A stretch of DNA of 64,000 nucleotides from Siphonodentalium dalli. Taxonomy: Eukaryota; Mollusca; Scaphopoda; Gadilida; Siphonodentaliidae. This document shows, piece by piece, positions 43,783 through 55,157 of this stretch (position 1 is the first letter of the stretch; each line of letters opens with the position of its first letter). A program made the position numbers and the translations under genes. The DNA lies in NCBI GenBank assembly GCA_032622095.1, contig CP136065.1, positions 241,593,530 to 241,657,529 of the forward strand, in the 5' to 3' direction. Under the pieces are notes generated by a model. It ran no database searches. It was not told the origin of the DNA and saw only the letters and a list, made by a program, of their open reading frames with translations.

Positions 43783-43842
43783 ATATAATTTTGCATCTTA
43801 TAATTATGCATCATATAATTATGCATCTTATAATTATGCATG
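43783..43842 (+). repeat. Short tandem repeat ATGCATCATATAATT
   Basis: Four units of about 15-16 bp alternating GCATCATATAATT and GCATCTTATAATT. Confidence 0.85.
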
Positions 43843-44341
43843 TTGACGTTCATATTCTGGCACCATATGGTTTGCTATGAGAATATGTCTGCAAGAAATG
43901 CCGTATAAATTGTCCAGTCTATGAACGTACCCGTAAACCAGTATTGCCCCTGCCGATTTCACTAGCTGATTTACGTCGAAAGAAACTTGGAATAGGCAAG
44001 CTCGGTTGGCCATAAAAGTAAATAATTATATCCCGCTGGCGGAATATTGTCTTAACTTAAATTAACATGGCATTGAATTATTGAACATTCGCTATGCGTT
44101 TCCTTATAGATGTACAAAACCCGATACCAAACCATCTGCACGGAATGACCTTGCACATAATTATGCGGTCACAAAGATGACTCACTCAGGTTAATTCCGT
44201 TGAAATAAACAACACACGTCACAAGCACGTGAAACTGAAAACTGGCTAATAATAGGTTATATACCAGTGTCACTCGTACGCGAATCTAAACATGTCTTAG
44301 TATGCACGTGTTCACCCTTACATGACTGGAGCTCCTGAAAT
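43843..44341. other. No gene seen
   Basis: Unique-looking AT-rich DNA without recognisable exons or element termini, on the 3' side of the kinase gene. Confidence 0.35.
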
Positions 44342-44515
44342 TTTGCGAAAACACTGTGGCAATGCATTCTCTTATATATGCGAGTCTGCCCACAGGGAGG
44401 CTCAAATATACACGATAATACATTGGCCTAACAATATTTACCTTTACCGCGTAAGGCAGTACATTCTCTCCCAAATGTGAGACTCACATACATAAGAGAC
44501 TGCACTGGCACATGA
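44342..44515 (+). mobile_element. Diverged relic of the twin-hairpin element
   Basis: CAATGCATTCTCTTATATAT, then GCGAGTCTGCC, a degraded return arm, CATTGGCCTAACA, and a second degraded hairpin ending ATAAGAGACTGCACTGGCAC. Both hairpins are recognisable but heavily substituted. The CCCTTTACCC termini are absent. Confidence 0.65.
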
Positions 44516-44704
44516 TTTTAATGCTGCACCAGAGTAGCTCCCGCAATGGAAGGCTTAGACAACAGGCTTAATATCGTAGTAATAGAAGTGGTGGGGATAT
44601 ACCCATATCCACAGAAACATTGCGCAAAGAGTCGCCATGTAGATAGCTATACGTAAGATTGGGCGTAGTTTAGCCTGATTGTACCACTTGGGCGGGGCGG
44701 TTAG

Positions 44705-45811
44705 TCATAGTGACAGTAACCACTCGGATATCCTCCTATCACGCTGCCGCTTATCCATGTGAGTCTCCACCCCTAAATGTTTAAGTCTGGAATTAAGGTC
44801 ATCAATGACTATAACGTCGTTATTAATAGAGTTACTCCCCTCTTCGAAAAATTCATCGAAATCTTCGTCACTGTCCGTCGTGCTACGTCTCCTGACAGTC
44901 CATCGGTCGTCTAAATATTTATGAATCTCCTTCACGCATACCCGTTTTTCTGATTTAATATCAAGAGATTTCCTGAAAAATTTCATGAGTCTTGGTGTGA
45001 ATTTTCGCCACTGTGACGGTGTCCGTGACGTTCTGCGACGTTGCCACAAAACGAACTCATTGAAATACATATCACCAATGTCAGCGTTTTCCCAAGGAAA
45101 ATTACCGGTCATCATGCAAAATAGCAAAACGCCGAACGCCCAAACATCTCCCTTTGTTGAAATAGTCACGGGTTCGTTTCGGACAGCTTCGCAAATTTCC
45201 GGAGGTGTATATGGAATGCTTCCGCTGGTTTTCCGGATTACCGCCCCTTCTTTCCGAGTCATACCGAAGTCCATTATTTTCACTCGGCTAAGATCGGGTT
45301 CGAATATGAGAACATTCTCTGGTTTGAGATCTCGATGAACCAGATTCTTGCTGTGCATGAACTGTAAGGCTGCGGCTACTTGTCTGATGACAGTTTTCGC
45401 CGATTTTTCGTCCATTCCGGTTTCGGACGGAATTACTTCAAACAAATCACCCATAGGACTATATTCTTGCGCGAAAACATATGAGTCACGAGTCTCGAAG
45501 GCCACATTGTAAGTATCCAATATATTCGTGTGAACAGAAAGAAAGTATGTGTAGTTGAATTCTCGTTTGAATTCTCGGAGTTTGGTCGAGGACTTTGGTA
45601 GAATTTTTAATGCCACCTTTGTTGCCGTTTCTTTACATTGCGCCAGAACAACCTTTCCGTAAGTGCCACGCCCAAGTTCCCTCAGCACACTGTAATGCTC
45701 TCTGATATTCAACAGCAGGAGATTGTCCGACGTACTCGTGCGGGGCGATCTTGGTTTTGTTGACTCCGTGTCATTCTTGGTCTTCTCCTTCTCCATGTTA
45801 GACCAGAACAT
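44705..45811 (-). CDS. SBK1-like: SBK-like serine/threonine protein kinase (complete coding region)
   Basis: A 368-residue protein kinase of the SH3-binding-kinase (SBK) type, predicted to phosphorylate Ser/Thr. Its substrates are unknown. Visible: glycine loop LGRGTYG (46-52), lysine in VALK (K69), HRDLKPEN with catalytic D161 and N166, DFG at 181-183, PPE at 203-205 and DVWAFGVLLF (222-231). All catalytic residues are present, so it should be active. The N-terminus (1-35) is charged and Ser/Thr-rich. After the kinase fold comes an acidic tract (DSDEDFDEFFEEG) and a basic tail ending EWLLSL. SBK character rests on LREFKREF, FAQEYSPMGDLF and FMHSKNLVHRDLKPENVLIF. No intron interrupts the frame. 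A TTCTTGTTCCAG acceptor about 22 bp before the ATG suggests a 5'-UTR intron. It is not next to any related gene. Confidence 0.92.
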   Translation of the reverse strand: MFWSNMEKEKTKNDTESTKPRSPRTSTSDNLLLLNIREHYSVLRELGRGTYGKVVLAQCKETATKVALKILPKSSTKLREFKREFNYTYFLSVHTNILDTYNVAFETRDSYVFAQEYSPMGDLFEVIPSETGMDEKSAKTVIRQVAAALQFMHSKNLVHRDLKPENVLIFEPDLSRVKIMDFGMTRKEGAVIRKTSGSIPYTPPEICEAVRNEPVTISTKGDVWAFGVLLFCMMTGNFPWENADIGDMYFNEFVLWQRRRTSRTPSQWRKFTPRLMKFFRKSLDIKSEKRVCVKEIHKYLDDRWTVRRRSTTDSDEDFDEFFEEGSNSINNDVIVIDDLNSRLKHLGVETHMDKRQRDRRISEWLLSL

Positions 45812-45833
45812 TAGTAAACCGTTATTGGACTAT

Positions 45834-45850
45834 CTGGAACAAGAAATAAG
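45834..45850 (-). promoter_or_regulatory. Candidate splice acceptor in the kinase 5' UTR
   Basis: On the minus strand, TTATTTCTTGTTCCAG is followed by the short leader to the ATG at 45811. The polypyrimidine tract and CAG are good, but there is no direct evidence of splicing. Confidence 0.4.
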
Positions 45851-47087
45851 AGCATATATTTGAAGTCAGTTTGTGGGAAAATAGTGCCGTTCAAACTTTT
45901 TGCCACTCGCAGTAAGGTGATGCGGTTCTGTTTGCCGTGATATTTTGTACATATTTATGTTGTTATCAGGTCATAGGCTATGGTATACTCGATGATTTGC
46001 ATGCAAAGCTCGCATACCAATACCCGGCTTCTCGAAACCATAATTGTAACTACGGATATGACAAAATGACAACTGATAGAAAGAACACAAATTCTAGTGA
46101 TATACCACTCTATTCGTAATTATACTCCGTATACTGGAATCATCTCGTCAGTCCGTCTATCTGTCCATCTGGTCGTCTACTGGACACTTGACGATATTTG
46201 GTACCAGAGTTACCCCCCTTTTTTCGACTTAGAACATTTTCTCAAAATGCATAATTATGTCCGAGTTTTTATTCCTACATTTTCTGTCAATTTGTTTTAA
46301 ACTTGGCACAGATATTTAGTACCAATAGAACCTGCATGTGCACCTGTGATTATGAGGTCCGTCTGACGTTTCTTGTGGAGTTATCCCCATCTTTCGACAT
46401 TTTTGATTGCAGTTTTTCTCGACTGCCATGCCTTATAGTCCAAATGGGTCAGCCCACCTACAGTTTAATCAGTAGTAGTTCATGATGCGAGAGGCGTCCA
46501 CTATAGAAACTCATCACTGCTCACATTCCCCTTGTGCTATTATCTATCAAATCAATAATATCGTAATGAGATGACCTCTGATTATAATATACTACCACAG
46601 AGACCTATGTGATATTACTTTAGTATAAGTACTCACAAAGGATTCTCAATCAATGAAATGCTGCCGAAACTGACGTAGACCGATGAATTTAGGTTGGGAA
46701 TGATAACGCATTCACGTCATGTCTGACAAGAGATTTCATATATATTATATCTCAAGTTTAATTTTCACATATATCAAGAAAGGAGATCAATGTCTCTGTG
46801 AATGATCTTGAGTGGTCGGGTAGGGGGAGTCTCTTTGGATGATATTGAGTGGTCGGGTAGGGGGACTGCACTCAAATTCCCAGTATATGAGAGCTTTATT
46901 TAGCCTGAAGTAATAACAATAACTTTACAAATATGCCAAGTGTGCATGAGTACCAACTCTGAATTCTGAATACATGTTAACGGAGGGGGGGGGGGGGGTG
47001 ATACAAGCCAGTTAACAGAGAGGGGGGTACATAATACCAGCTACTGTGTTAACTTTTCTCAATAGTAATATGCCAAACGGTACCACA
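45851..47087. other. Mostly featureless; short duplications
   Basis: About 46,150-46,330 weakly resembles the GTCCGTCTGTCTGTC repeat family of 9.8-11.4 kb. About 46,795-46,865 holds two copies of GAGTGGTCGGGTAGGGGGA spaced about 50 bp apart. A poly-G run lies near 46,985-46,998. No exons were recognised upstream of the kinase. Confidence 0.4.
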
Positions 47088-47455
47088 TTAAAGACATATT
47101 ATGGGCTTGTTCGCGTTCGTGAAAAAGTTAATATTCAGGCGTTATGCCAACCTGGAGAATGTAGCATTCTACTAACATCGCCGAAAATTTCAAAGAAATC
47201 GACCACACCGCTCAGTAGAAAACATCGTCAAAACTACGCTCAATTGTAAATATTTACATCTGGATTCGGGACGCAACAATCTGCGACAAACAAACAAATG
47301 ATTTCGCCATCTAGAGTCATTGTATTTAATTAATATATCAGAATGACGGTGTGTGTTGTCAATTTAGATTAATATTCGTAAACATAACTACTTTGAGCAA
47401 GATTATTCTCCATATTTATTTGATCACCCTACCGGAGTGTTTCACATCACTTTAA
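47088..47455 (+). mobile_element. TTAA-bounded MITE, AGACATATTATG family, compact copy
   Basis: TTAA 47088-47091 and 47452-47455, 368 bp. Termini are AGACATATTATGGGCTTGTT and GGAGTGTTTCACATCACT. It represents the uninterrupted form of the family. The termini are not simple inverted repeats beyond a few bases, unlike the other TTAA families here. Confidence 0.8.
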
Positions 47456-47588
47456 GAGAAACAGACCTGATAGCTACATCTTAACCCATTTCCCGACACA
47501 GTGCTGATTCTTGCCATCAAATACCACAATTTGTCGACATCGAATTCGCGCACATATACCAGCCTTTTATTTGAATCACAAATACCAT

Positions 47589-48369
47589 TTAAAGTGATGT
47601 GAAACACTCCGGTATGGTGCTCAATTATAAATAGAGAATAATCTTGCTCAAAGTAGTTAGTTTTACGAATATTAATCCAAATTGACACCGCCATTCTGAT
47701 ATATTAATGAAATTCAATGACTCTTAATGGCGAAATTATTTGTGTTCGTTTATCGCCAATAGTTGCGTCCCGAATCTGGATGTAAATATTTACTATTGAG
47801 CGTAGTTCAGACGATGTTTTCTATGAAATGGTGTGGTCTATTTCTTTGCAATTTTCGGCGATGATAGTGGAATTCTACATTCCCCACTGAAATAAGTCCA
47901 TAATATGTGACCCGCCATATCAAATCCAGTCGTAAGTCGGGATTTTTTTTTACCCTGTACCAATGCATTCTCTTATATATGCGAGTCGACCATAGGTCGC
48001 CTCGCATATATAAGAGAATGCATTGGCCTAACATTTTTTTACAACTTTAATAATTTGTTCTTGTATTCTTTAACAATTTTATAATTTCACCCATACAGAG
48101 CCCCAGACAAACATGAGCAGACGACACTCTTCTATATGCTTCTATATATGTGTGGGGCTCCCTGCAGGGTAATGGATGTTTTTTATTTTATGTCCTAAAA
48201 ATTGTAAGAAACATTTATTTAAAAAAAATGATAAAAAATTGTTAGTCCAATGCATTCTCTTATATATGCGAGGCGACCTATGGTCGACTCGCATATATAA
48301 GAGAATGCATTGGCACGGGGTAAAAAAATATGTTTCACTCACTCGAACAAGTCTACAATATGTCTTTAA
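47589..48369 (-). mobile_element. TTAA-bounded MITE, AGACATATTATG family, inverted, with nested hairpin element
   Basis: TTAA 47589-47592 and 48366-48369. It begins AGTGATGTGAAACACTCCGG and ends GAACAAGTCTACAATATGTC, in opposite orientation to 47088-47455, which lies only 134 bp away. Between about 47,951 and 48,328 it is interrupted by a hairpin-module element. Confidence 0.75.
47951..48328. mobile_element. Hairpin-module element with TTTTTTTACCC termini
   Basis: Ends read TTTTTTTTACCCTGTACC and GGCACGGGGTAAAAAAATA, so the termini are inverted TTTTTTTACCCYG and lack the TTAA-CCCTTTACCCAACA of the standard element. It carries both hairpins (47962-48029 and 48247-48315). The middle (GAGCCCCAGACAAACATGAG, GTGGGGCTCCCTGCAGGGTA) is shared, inverted, with 56211-56497. 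Confidence 0.75.
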
Positions 48370-49071
48370 GACGGGGGAATCCTGAATACCAGCGGGGTAT
48401 GACTCTCGCGCTGAAAACTGCATGACTCAAGCGCCTGAAAAAGAACTGAAATCCCATGTGAGGGGAGGGATACACCCTCATATGTCACGTGATACGTACT
48501 GTTCACATGATTTCGCTCGGTTCTCTTCACAAATGAGAACATGCAGTCATTCTTGGATCAGTTGCTGTGAATTATGATGGTCTATCTTCGCATATTCACT
48601 CGGGACATCGATCTGAAATGGAAATATTTATCACATGTAAAGCTATGAGAGGAGCGCTTGGGTGGCAATGGGACCAGGGACGTTGCTATGGGGTTCGATC
48701 TGGGGGATGAGACCATACAATTTCCAACTATATAGGATTTGGTCTAATACAATTTTCAACTAGATAGGATTTGGTTTTGAGTAATGCAAAATTCCAATAT
48801 TAGATTAATGGCTTAATGATTTGGGTTTCAATATGTTCATTTTAAGAGTATAGACTGTGTAAATAAAGACACTGACACTAGTAACAAGAATGACATATCA
48901 TTGATCCATGTGTTATGTATTGAGTACACTGGGCATGCTTTATACGTGCTATTAATCAGAGTTGCATGCGGTTGAGGAACGAATACGAGTTAAAATACAT
49001 GTATACTAATTCCAAGGAGTCACAACTCACATAATAGTATCAAGTATGCATGCTGAATGATTGTTATATTG
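48370..49071. other. No gene seen
   Basis: AT-rich DNA with a short duplication of CAATTTCCAACTATATAGGA / CAATTTTCAACTAGATAGGA near 48,718-48,775. Nothing else was recognised. Confidence 0.35.
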
Positions 49072-49472
49072 TTAACCCTTTACCCAAACAGAAGGGCCCT
49101 GTGCCAATGCATTCTCTTATATATGCGAGTCGACCATAGGTCGCCTCGCACATATAAGAGAATGCATTGGCTTAACACATTAAAAATTATAAAATTGTTA
49201 AAGAATGTAAGAAAAAATGGTAAAAAGTGTTAAAAAAAGATTTTTTTTAGGCCAATGCATTCTCTTATATATGCGAGGCGACCTATGGTCGACTCGCATA
49301 TATAAGAGAATGCATTGGCACAGGGCATAACTGTAACTATCACAATGTGGTCAAGGAGCCGGTTCCAATGATATCCATATTTGTATGGTTCTATTGAGAC
49401 AGACCGAAGATATTTTAGGCTGTTGCAGCTTTATTTGGCCGGTTTTGGCCGGTTTGTTGGGTAAAGGGTTAA
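49072..49472 (-). mobile_element. Twin-hairpin TTAA MITE, copy 4 (minus orientation)
   Basis: TTAA 49072-49075 and 49469-49472, 401 bp. The long arm (GGCCGGTTTTGGCCGG side) is on the right, so the element is reversed relative to copies 1-3. Because the two hairpins are mutual reverse complements, the hairpin order read on the plus strand is unchanged. Hairpins lie near 49103-49171 and 49251-49319. Confidence 0.9.
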
Positions 49473-50160
49473 AGCTGTCCTAGATATATATGGAGGTTTG
49501 ACATTACTTTAAGAAGTATCCATGAATATATTGTTGGTAAAACACACCAGTCTGAGCTTGAAGGAAATGCTTTGCTTTCAATTTCGTATATCTGTTCATG
49601 TAATGAGCATTACTGGAATTTACTCAAATTACTGTGTATTAACCTGTAATATTGACTTTGCTACCTTGCAGGACAAATTTAAATAAACTGATCAATTTTC
49701 TGCTATGAGAGGAACAAAATGTATAAGTATAACTTATATATAAGTTGAAATATTGGAATTTGAGTCATGAAATTTCCAACTATTGAAAATTATGGTCCTC
49801 ATTGAGGGGGTGTCTCACCCCACGCCCACACCCCTGTCGTTACGTCCCTGAATGGGAGCTGCAGCGATCAGCCATGTGCGGATCGCGGATGCTTTTGGAA
49901 CATACAATTCACCATTCGAGGCCGAATCTTTATGTAATTTTCACGACATGGAAGTGGCCAATAATAAGCATTTGGCTTACTGCAATATCAAATTCTCTTT
50001 CTATAAATATATGGCGTATATTGTGATTGCCATTATCTATGTGCATACTCGATAAAAACATACTGTCTACACTAAGTGTAAAAGAGCGTGTTTACCATTA
50101 ACCACATCATGCTGTCTCAGGTCTGCATCACAGGGGCTTGGTATTAATACAATGAGTAAA
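49473..50160. other. No gene recognised
   Basis: AT-rich DNA. An open frame at 49,852-50,055 (GAAAISHVRIADAFGTYNSP, then HLAYCNIKFSFYKYMAY) has no known domain and no supporting splice signals. Confidence 0.3.
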
Positions 50161-50302
50161 AACAGTATAAAGAGGATCTACAACGAGTCCCCAGTTTATA
50201 GTGGAATTTACAAAACGAGTCCAGTAAATTAGGTCTGGATCGAGCCTTTGGCGTTTTGTAAATTCCGCTATAAACTGTGGACGAGTTGTAGATTCTGTTT
50301 AT
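50161..50302. repeat. Inverted repeat (foldback)
   Basis: AACAGTATAAAGAGGATCTA, CAACGAGTCC and CAGTTTATAGTGGAATTTAC on the left pair with GTAAATTCCGCTATAAACTG, GGACGAGTTG and TAGATTCTGTTTATT on the right, around a centre at ACTCCAGTAAATTAGG. Confidence 0.7.
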
Positions 50303-51074
50303 TACATGATCCAAACCTCGACAAAACATACTAAAATCAACAAATGGGACGTGAAACTAACATCGGTGTCTATAAGGCAGGCGATGACGTTTCACTTAAC
50401 TATGCGTTGTTTGCCCGCGTAAAGAAATTGTCCCAGACAAATACAGACTCTTTGGCGTATTTAATGGCGTATATTTAATGACATAACTTTTCAAACTCTT
50501 CATTCATTATAGTTTGTTGGAAAAATATTGGAAGCCATAGTATTTTGAGACGGAATGCAAACAGACGACAAACCGGAAGACAAAGATCACCTGACACTAT
50601 TTCCTGTTATTAAACGAACGTTTAATATCACAATTTATAGAATGGGATTATTGAATGGAATAAGGGAATAGGATCGTGTAATAAATATAATTATTATCCA
50701 TCCCTTAACTGACACCATTTCCGATTGGGCAAAAGCCGCCACGTGATAGTCCTGGAAAAAGTCATATTGGACTCCCGAAAGTCATATTGGACTCCCGACT
50801 GTACAATATCACTTTTTTTATTGGGACTCCGTGACGCCACGTATTAACTCTATTGCGAAATGAATCCGTGAAATTGTAATGCGCGCGCAACACTGATGGA
50901 CTTCCGCATTGAATTTTATTGTTCTCACTTCCGTGTTTACTTTTCCAAATCATGCTTTCTGATGATCAATATACAGGCTTTTATAGATAATTAAGTGCCG
51001 ACAAATACCAAAAATAACCACAAAAGTTTTATTCCCAAAATTTGGATAAACATACAGATGGATAATAAAAATGT
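50303..51074. other. No gene seen; two copies of AGTCATATTGGACTCCCG
   Basis: Two tandem copies of AAGTCATATTGGACTCCCGA (50,759-50,799). The same CATATTGGACTC word lies at the tip of the hairpin at 51075-51239. Otherwise featureless. Confidence 0.4.
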
Positions 51075-51239
51075 CATTATACAATGTTGTGTACAGTATG
51101 AGTTTTTCTTGTACTCGTCCAGGTTGTGGTGAAAAGTCATATTGGACTCGACACTGGCGTGTCTCGTCCAATATGACTTTTCACCACAACCTGGACTCGT
51201 ACAAGAAAAACACATACTGTACACAACATTGTATAATAA
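51075..51239. repeat. Long near-perfect hairpin
   Basis: Arms of about 75 bp: ATTATACAATGTTGTGTACA, then TTCTTGTACTCGTCCAGG, TTGTGGTGAAAAGTCATATT and GGACTCGACAC, with the complementary right arm and a loop of only about four bases. A few mismatches occur (for example GACTCG/CGTCC). There is no terminal TTAA or TA duplication that I can define. Confidence 0.8.
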
Positions 51240-51627
51240 TAAATAAAAACGCTAAGAAACTCATCGCTATTGATATAATGCTTTAGAAGGGTGATCGATT
51301 TTGAATACGTCCTCACTTCTAACGGCAATAATTTACAAACGCCTGAACCGATTCCTATAATTCCAACGCCAATCGCTTGAGTAAAGACTATATTTTAACA
51401 TGTCTGGTTCACTATAGGGTAAACTGTTCGAACAACTCATAACACAGATGATAAACAAACTATTCATGCAAAGTACCGGCTATAATTGGACAGACTTGAT
51501 TTTACTGGGAAAACACAGAATTGATCGATTTGTACAAAACCTCTGAATGTATCAACAACATGCCTAATGTTAATATGCCGAAATCAATTGCATATTTGAG
51601 TCCCAATTCTCTACGAATTTCCAATAT

Positions 51628-52131
51628 TTAAAGGCGCGTGAGGCCTTAGTTGTCGAAAATATTCATATTTGTTCTAATCACCGTAAACAGAAAAAACATT
51701 AAAACGCATACAGTTTCGTTCATATATACCATGACCATCACGTAAACAGCATGTTATCATAAATACCTACTATATTTTACCTAAGTAAGAGCCTGATTGT
51801 GTTACAGAAGACAGCACAATGCTACTGGCTAATCACACACAAATGGCATAAACGCTCTTTATTAGTTCCATATCAGGAATTAACCAAACAAAGAACGCTC
51901 TTTATGTTTACTATCATAATATAAACAAACAACAGAAAAGTTACTTTTTATGCTTTTGTTTACATAACAATGGTCAAACATTTGACAATAACATACTGTT
52001 TATGCGATATATCTTTTTTGTATACGGACAAAGTCTGTCTACATTTTGATGTTATTTCTGTTTGTGGCGGTTTTTGACGGGTGGAAATATTTTCACAGGA
52101 TACCCACCGCCAAGGCCAACCGTACCTTTAA
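51628..52131 (+). mobile_element. TTAA-bounded MITE, AGGTACGGGCGG family, copy 3
   Basis: TTAA 51628-51631 and 52128-52131; termini AGGCGCGTGAGGCCTTAG and AAGGCCAACCGTACCT. It is closest to the copy inside the integrase (26945-27446), with which it shares ACATTAAAACGCATACAG, GTATATACCATGACCATC-like text and AAGTTACTTTTTATGCTTTT. Two subfamilies are therefore present. Confidence 0.8.
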
Positions 52132-52464
52132 GCGATAATTTCTAACCATATTTTGCATTCAAAATGAACTCAGCGACCTGCTTAGCAATCACGCAAGTTG
52201 CCCTGCAAATAACCATACTTCTACTTAACCCTCAGTACTTCAGTTCATTAGTACCTAGAGAAATCAACAAGATCCGTGCTATCATTTGCAGAGAATGGAA
52301 ATTAAACTAGTACAACAATTCGTGTTACAGTCGAAATATAACAGTGACAGCGTGACAGTTTCAACCTTATGTGCTTTTTTCGTCGAAAATAATGTCCAAG
52401 TTTTACGCTCGTTTTAATTCTACCTTCTACTTTTGGTTGTTCACTCGCGAACTGGCGGATTCAA
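52132..52464. other. No gene seen
   Basis: Unique-looking AT-rich DNA between two MITEs. Confidence 0.35.
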
Positions 52465-52991
52465 GGTGGGGAATCACGTGGTTTCGAGGTTGGTGAGTAT
52501 ACCACGCATACAAAATGGCGAGGCTATATATAGCGCAAACGCACAAAAACGTAATATATGAGGAACTGACACAAAACAGCATTTTGCCTGTTACGAGCAT
52601 ATGCTAGTTTATTTTTGAAACAAATTTATATATACCTTATTTGTTAGGAAATACTCGGTGGTTTGCTATATGATTCTGACCAAAGTTGCGGGTCGGAGGT
52701 GCGTGGAACAAACCAGTTCAAACATTGTATATCTCTAGGAGAATCCTTCGACTGACAACTTTGGTCAGAATGTCATGAACGTTTGAGCAAACAAATGTGA
52801 ATTTGGACACAGATGGGGTATCAGCTTGTTTGAAAAAATAGTATAGCATCTGCTCGTAGCTGACAAAATACTATGTAATATGTCACATCTTAGTTTATTT
52901 ACCTTTTCCTCATTTCTGGTCGCGCTTCCGATCGCCTCGGCCATTTTGAATGCGTTTTACTCATCAACTCGAAACCACGTGATTCCCCACC
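52465..52991. mobile_element. MITE with GGTGGGGAATCACGTGGTTT termini, copy 1
   Basis: Terminal inverted repeats GGTGGGGAATCACGTGGTTT and CGAGGTTG.TGAGTA on the left; TACTCATCAACTCG, AAACCACGTGATTCCCCACC on the right. Internal inverted pairs include CAAAATGGCGAGGC/GCCTCGGCCATTTTG, and GACCAAAGTTG / CAACTTTGGTCAGAAT around a 60-bp centre. A second copy lies at 55158-55665. Confidence 0.8.
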
Positions 52992-54327
52992 GTGGGATTA
53001 AATTCGATTAAGGTTATGTATGAGTTATATCCGAACAGTTTAAATACAAATTTACTGCATAACATTAATCGAAAAGAGAGTTATTTCTTAAATAGAGTCA
53101 GTGCTGCAATATATGCATTGCTAAATTTGACTTTTATTGAACTAATATATGCGATCAAAGAAAACTAACTATCTAAAAGAAATATGGGATACTGCAATAT
53201 CAGCTTAATTCACTAAAATAAGTAGATAAAAGGACACACGCATACACGAGGGATATCAAGATGCGACGTGACCTTTATATAATGGAAACCGATATGGCAA
53301 AGGACGATTCAGGTCTAAAGACTTTTCTTATGTCTTGGAATAAAATGATATTACGAACTTCAGCATCGATTGATAAGAAATGTTCGTGGAAGTTTTATAC
53401 GAAGCCTGCACGCTAACCACTTCATCTCTGAAAGCATCTGAGCACCGCCCTGATGAAATCAATCTCCGTCCTGAGACAGTCTATTCTACTGGATAAGATC
53501 AGGTACGGATTATGTAGAGTACGAATCGATGAGAGAAAATTAAAGCAGAATAAAAACATTAACTACCTATCATCGAAAATTGGTTGCGCGTAGGCCTGTA
53601 TGGGATTATGCGCGCATTTCGTGTACTCTTTATCTTCTGGGACACGGTATAACATAATTATCCGTCATAGTCTGGTGCCAACATGTGAACTAAGAAGATT
53701 GTTTTCCTCAGATTGATCGTTTCTTGATCTGTTGGATTTGGTTCGAGCTCAAATATTTTGGCTCGCTTCCCGATTTTGAACAAAATCTCGTGATGAATCT
53801 GTAATTTTTTTTATCAGCAGTACATGAAATAAATATGCTGTTGATTAAAATAGGATATATTGCGTGTGTAGATGCTCCCAAAATAACCACAACACGAACA
53901 TTGACAATCAGTATGAGTAATTATATGCATATATTTACAGAGTATACTATCACTTCTGTGTTTCAGATAATGGTCCGACGTAGAGACACGCCCCCTTGAG
54001 TGAGTCACCTAGCTAGTTTCATAAACTTACACATGTATACAACTACATCGGGTGCAGTTATGTGAAAATAATACCCTAACTATGTCAAAGGTCTTTGATA
54101 TCATCGCATATGACTGGGCATTAACGGTGTACCTAGACTCAAGACTAATCACGGTTTGCAGTGTTCCTGAGATAATGTGTTTCTGTTCTAATTTCTTTCA
54201 CAAATGGCCGAGGTGATGAGCCGCTCATTTAGGTTACATTAGTGCACATGTAAATGTTTGCCATAGGTCTCAGTGCAACGTTTTAGCGTATACTGTTTAC
54301 AATAAAAATCCTAGTCCAAAATTTTCT
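52992..54327. other. No gene seen
   Basis: AT-rich DNA with no recognisable exons, termini or tandem repeats. The open frames at 53,708-54,008 (minus) have no known features. Confidence 0.35.
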
Positions 54328-54703
54328 TTAACCCTTTTCCCAACAAACCGGCCAAAAACGCCCAAATAAAGCTTCAACAGCCTAAAATATCTTGGGTCTG
54401 TCTCAATAAAACCATACAAATATGGATATCATTGGAACCGGTTCATTGACCACATTGTGATGGTTACTGTTATGCCCTGTGTCAATGCATTCCCTTATAT
54501 ATGCGAGTCGACCATAGGTCGCCTCGCATATATAAGAGAATGCATTGGCCTAAAAAAAAAATTTGTTTAACACTTTTTACCATTTTTTCTTACATGTGTG
54601 TTAAGCCCTCGCATTCTCTTATATATGCGAGGCGACCTATGGTCGACTCGCATATATAAGAGAATGCATTGGCACAGGGCCGTTCTGTTGGGTAAAGGGT
54701 TAA
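54328..54703 (+). mobile_element. Twin-hairpin TTAA MITE, copy 5
   Basis: TTAA 54328-54331 and 54700-54703, 376 bp. The spacer between hairpins is about 30 bp shorter (the TTCTTTAACAATTTTATAAT block is missing). Hairpin 1 has a TGTCAATGCATTCCC arm variant and hairpin 2 a CCCTCGCATTCTC one. Confidence 0.88.
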
Positions 54704-55157
54704 ATCTGAAAGATTGACTTTTGCGGAAACTTTTTATGCAAAAAAATCATATCCGTCTAGCAGGGAATTCAGCTTGAAATCTTTTGTTTTCGTTACTAGT
54801 GTCAGAACCGCACTAAAAATAATGTCATATTTTAGACCACACCACAGAAGTCAAACTTCACTACAAAAGGTTCATTCCTGCGCCAATTGCCATTTTACCT
54901 ATGGAAAATCGCAGGGAAGAGGTGTGATGACTTTTTTATGCAAAAAAAAAACACTCAAAGCTATTGACCAATCAGGGCCCAGTGTCTATTTTATTCTCTC
55001 ATATGTCCGGTAGATGTCACGCCGAAACATATTTACATCAGTGTATAACCTTCAGGGATTGTGTGGGGAAATGAATCGAGTTTCTAAATGGGGAGTACTA
55101 CTCAAGTATTCAAGTTTTATCATATAGATATTTTCAAAATGATTCGGTTAAGGGCGC

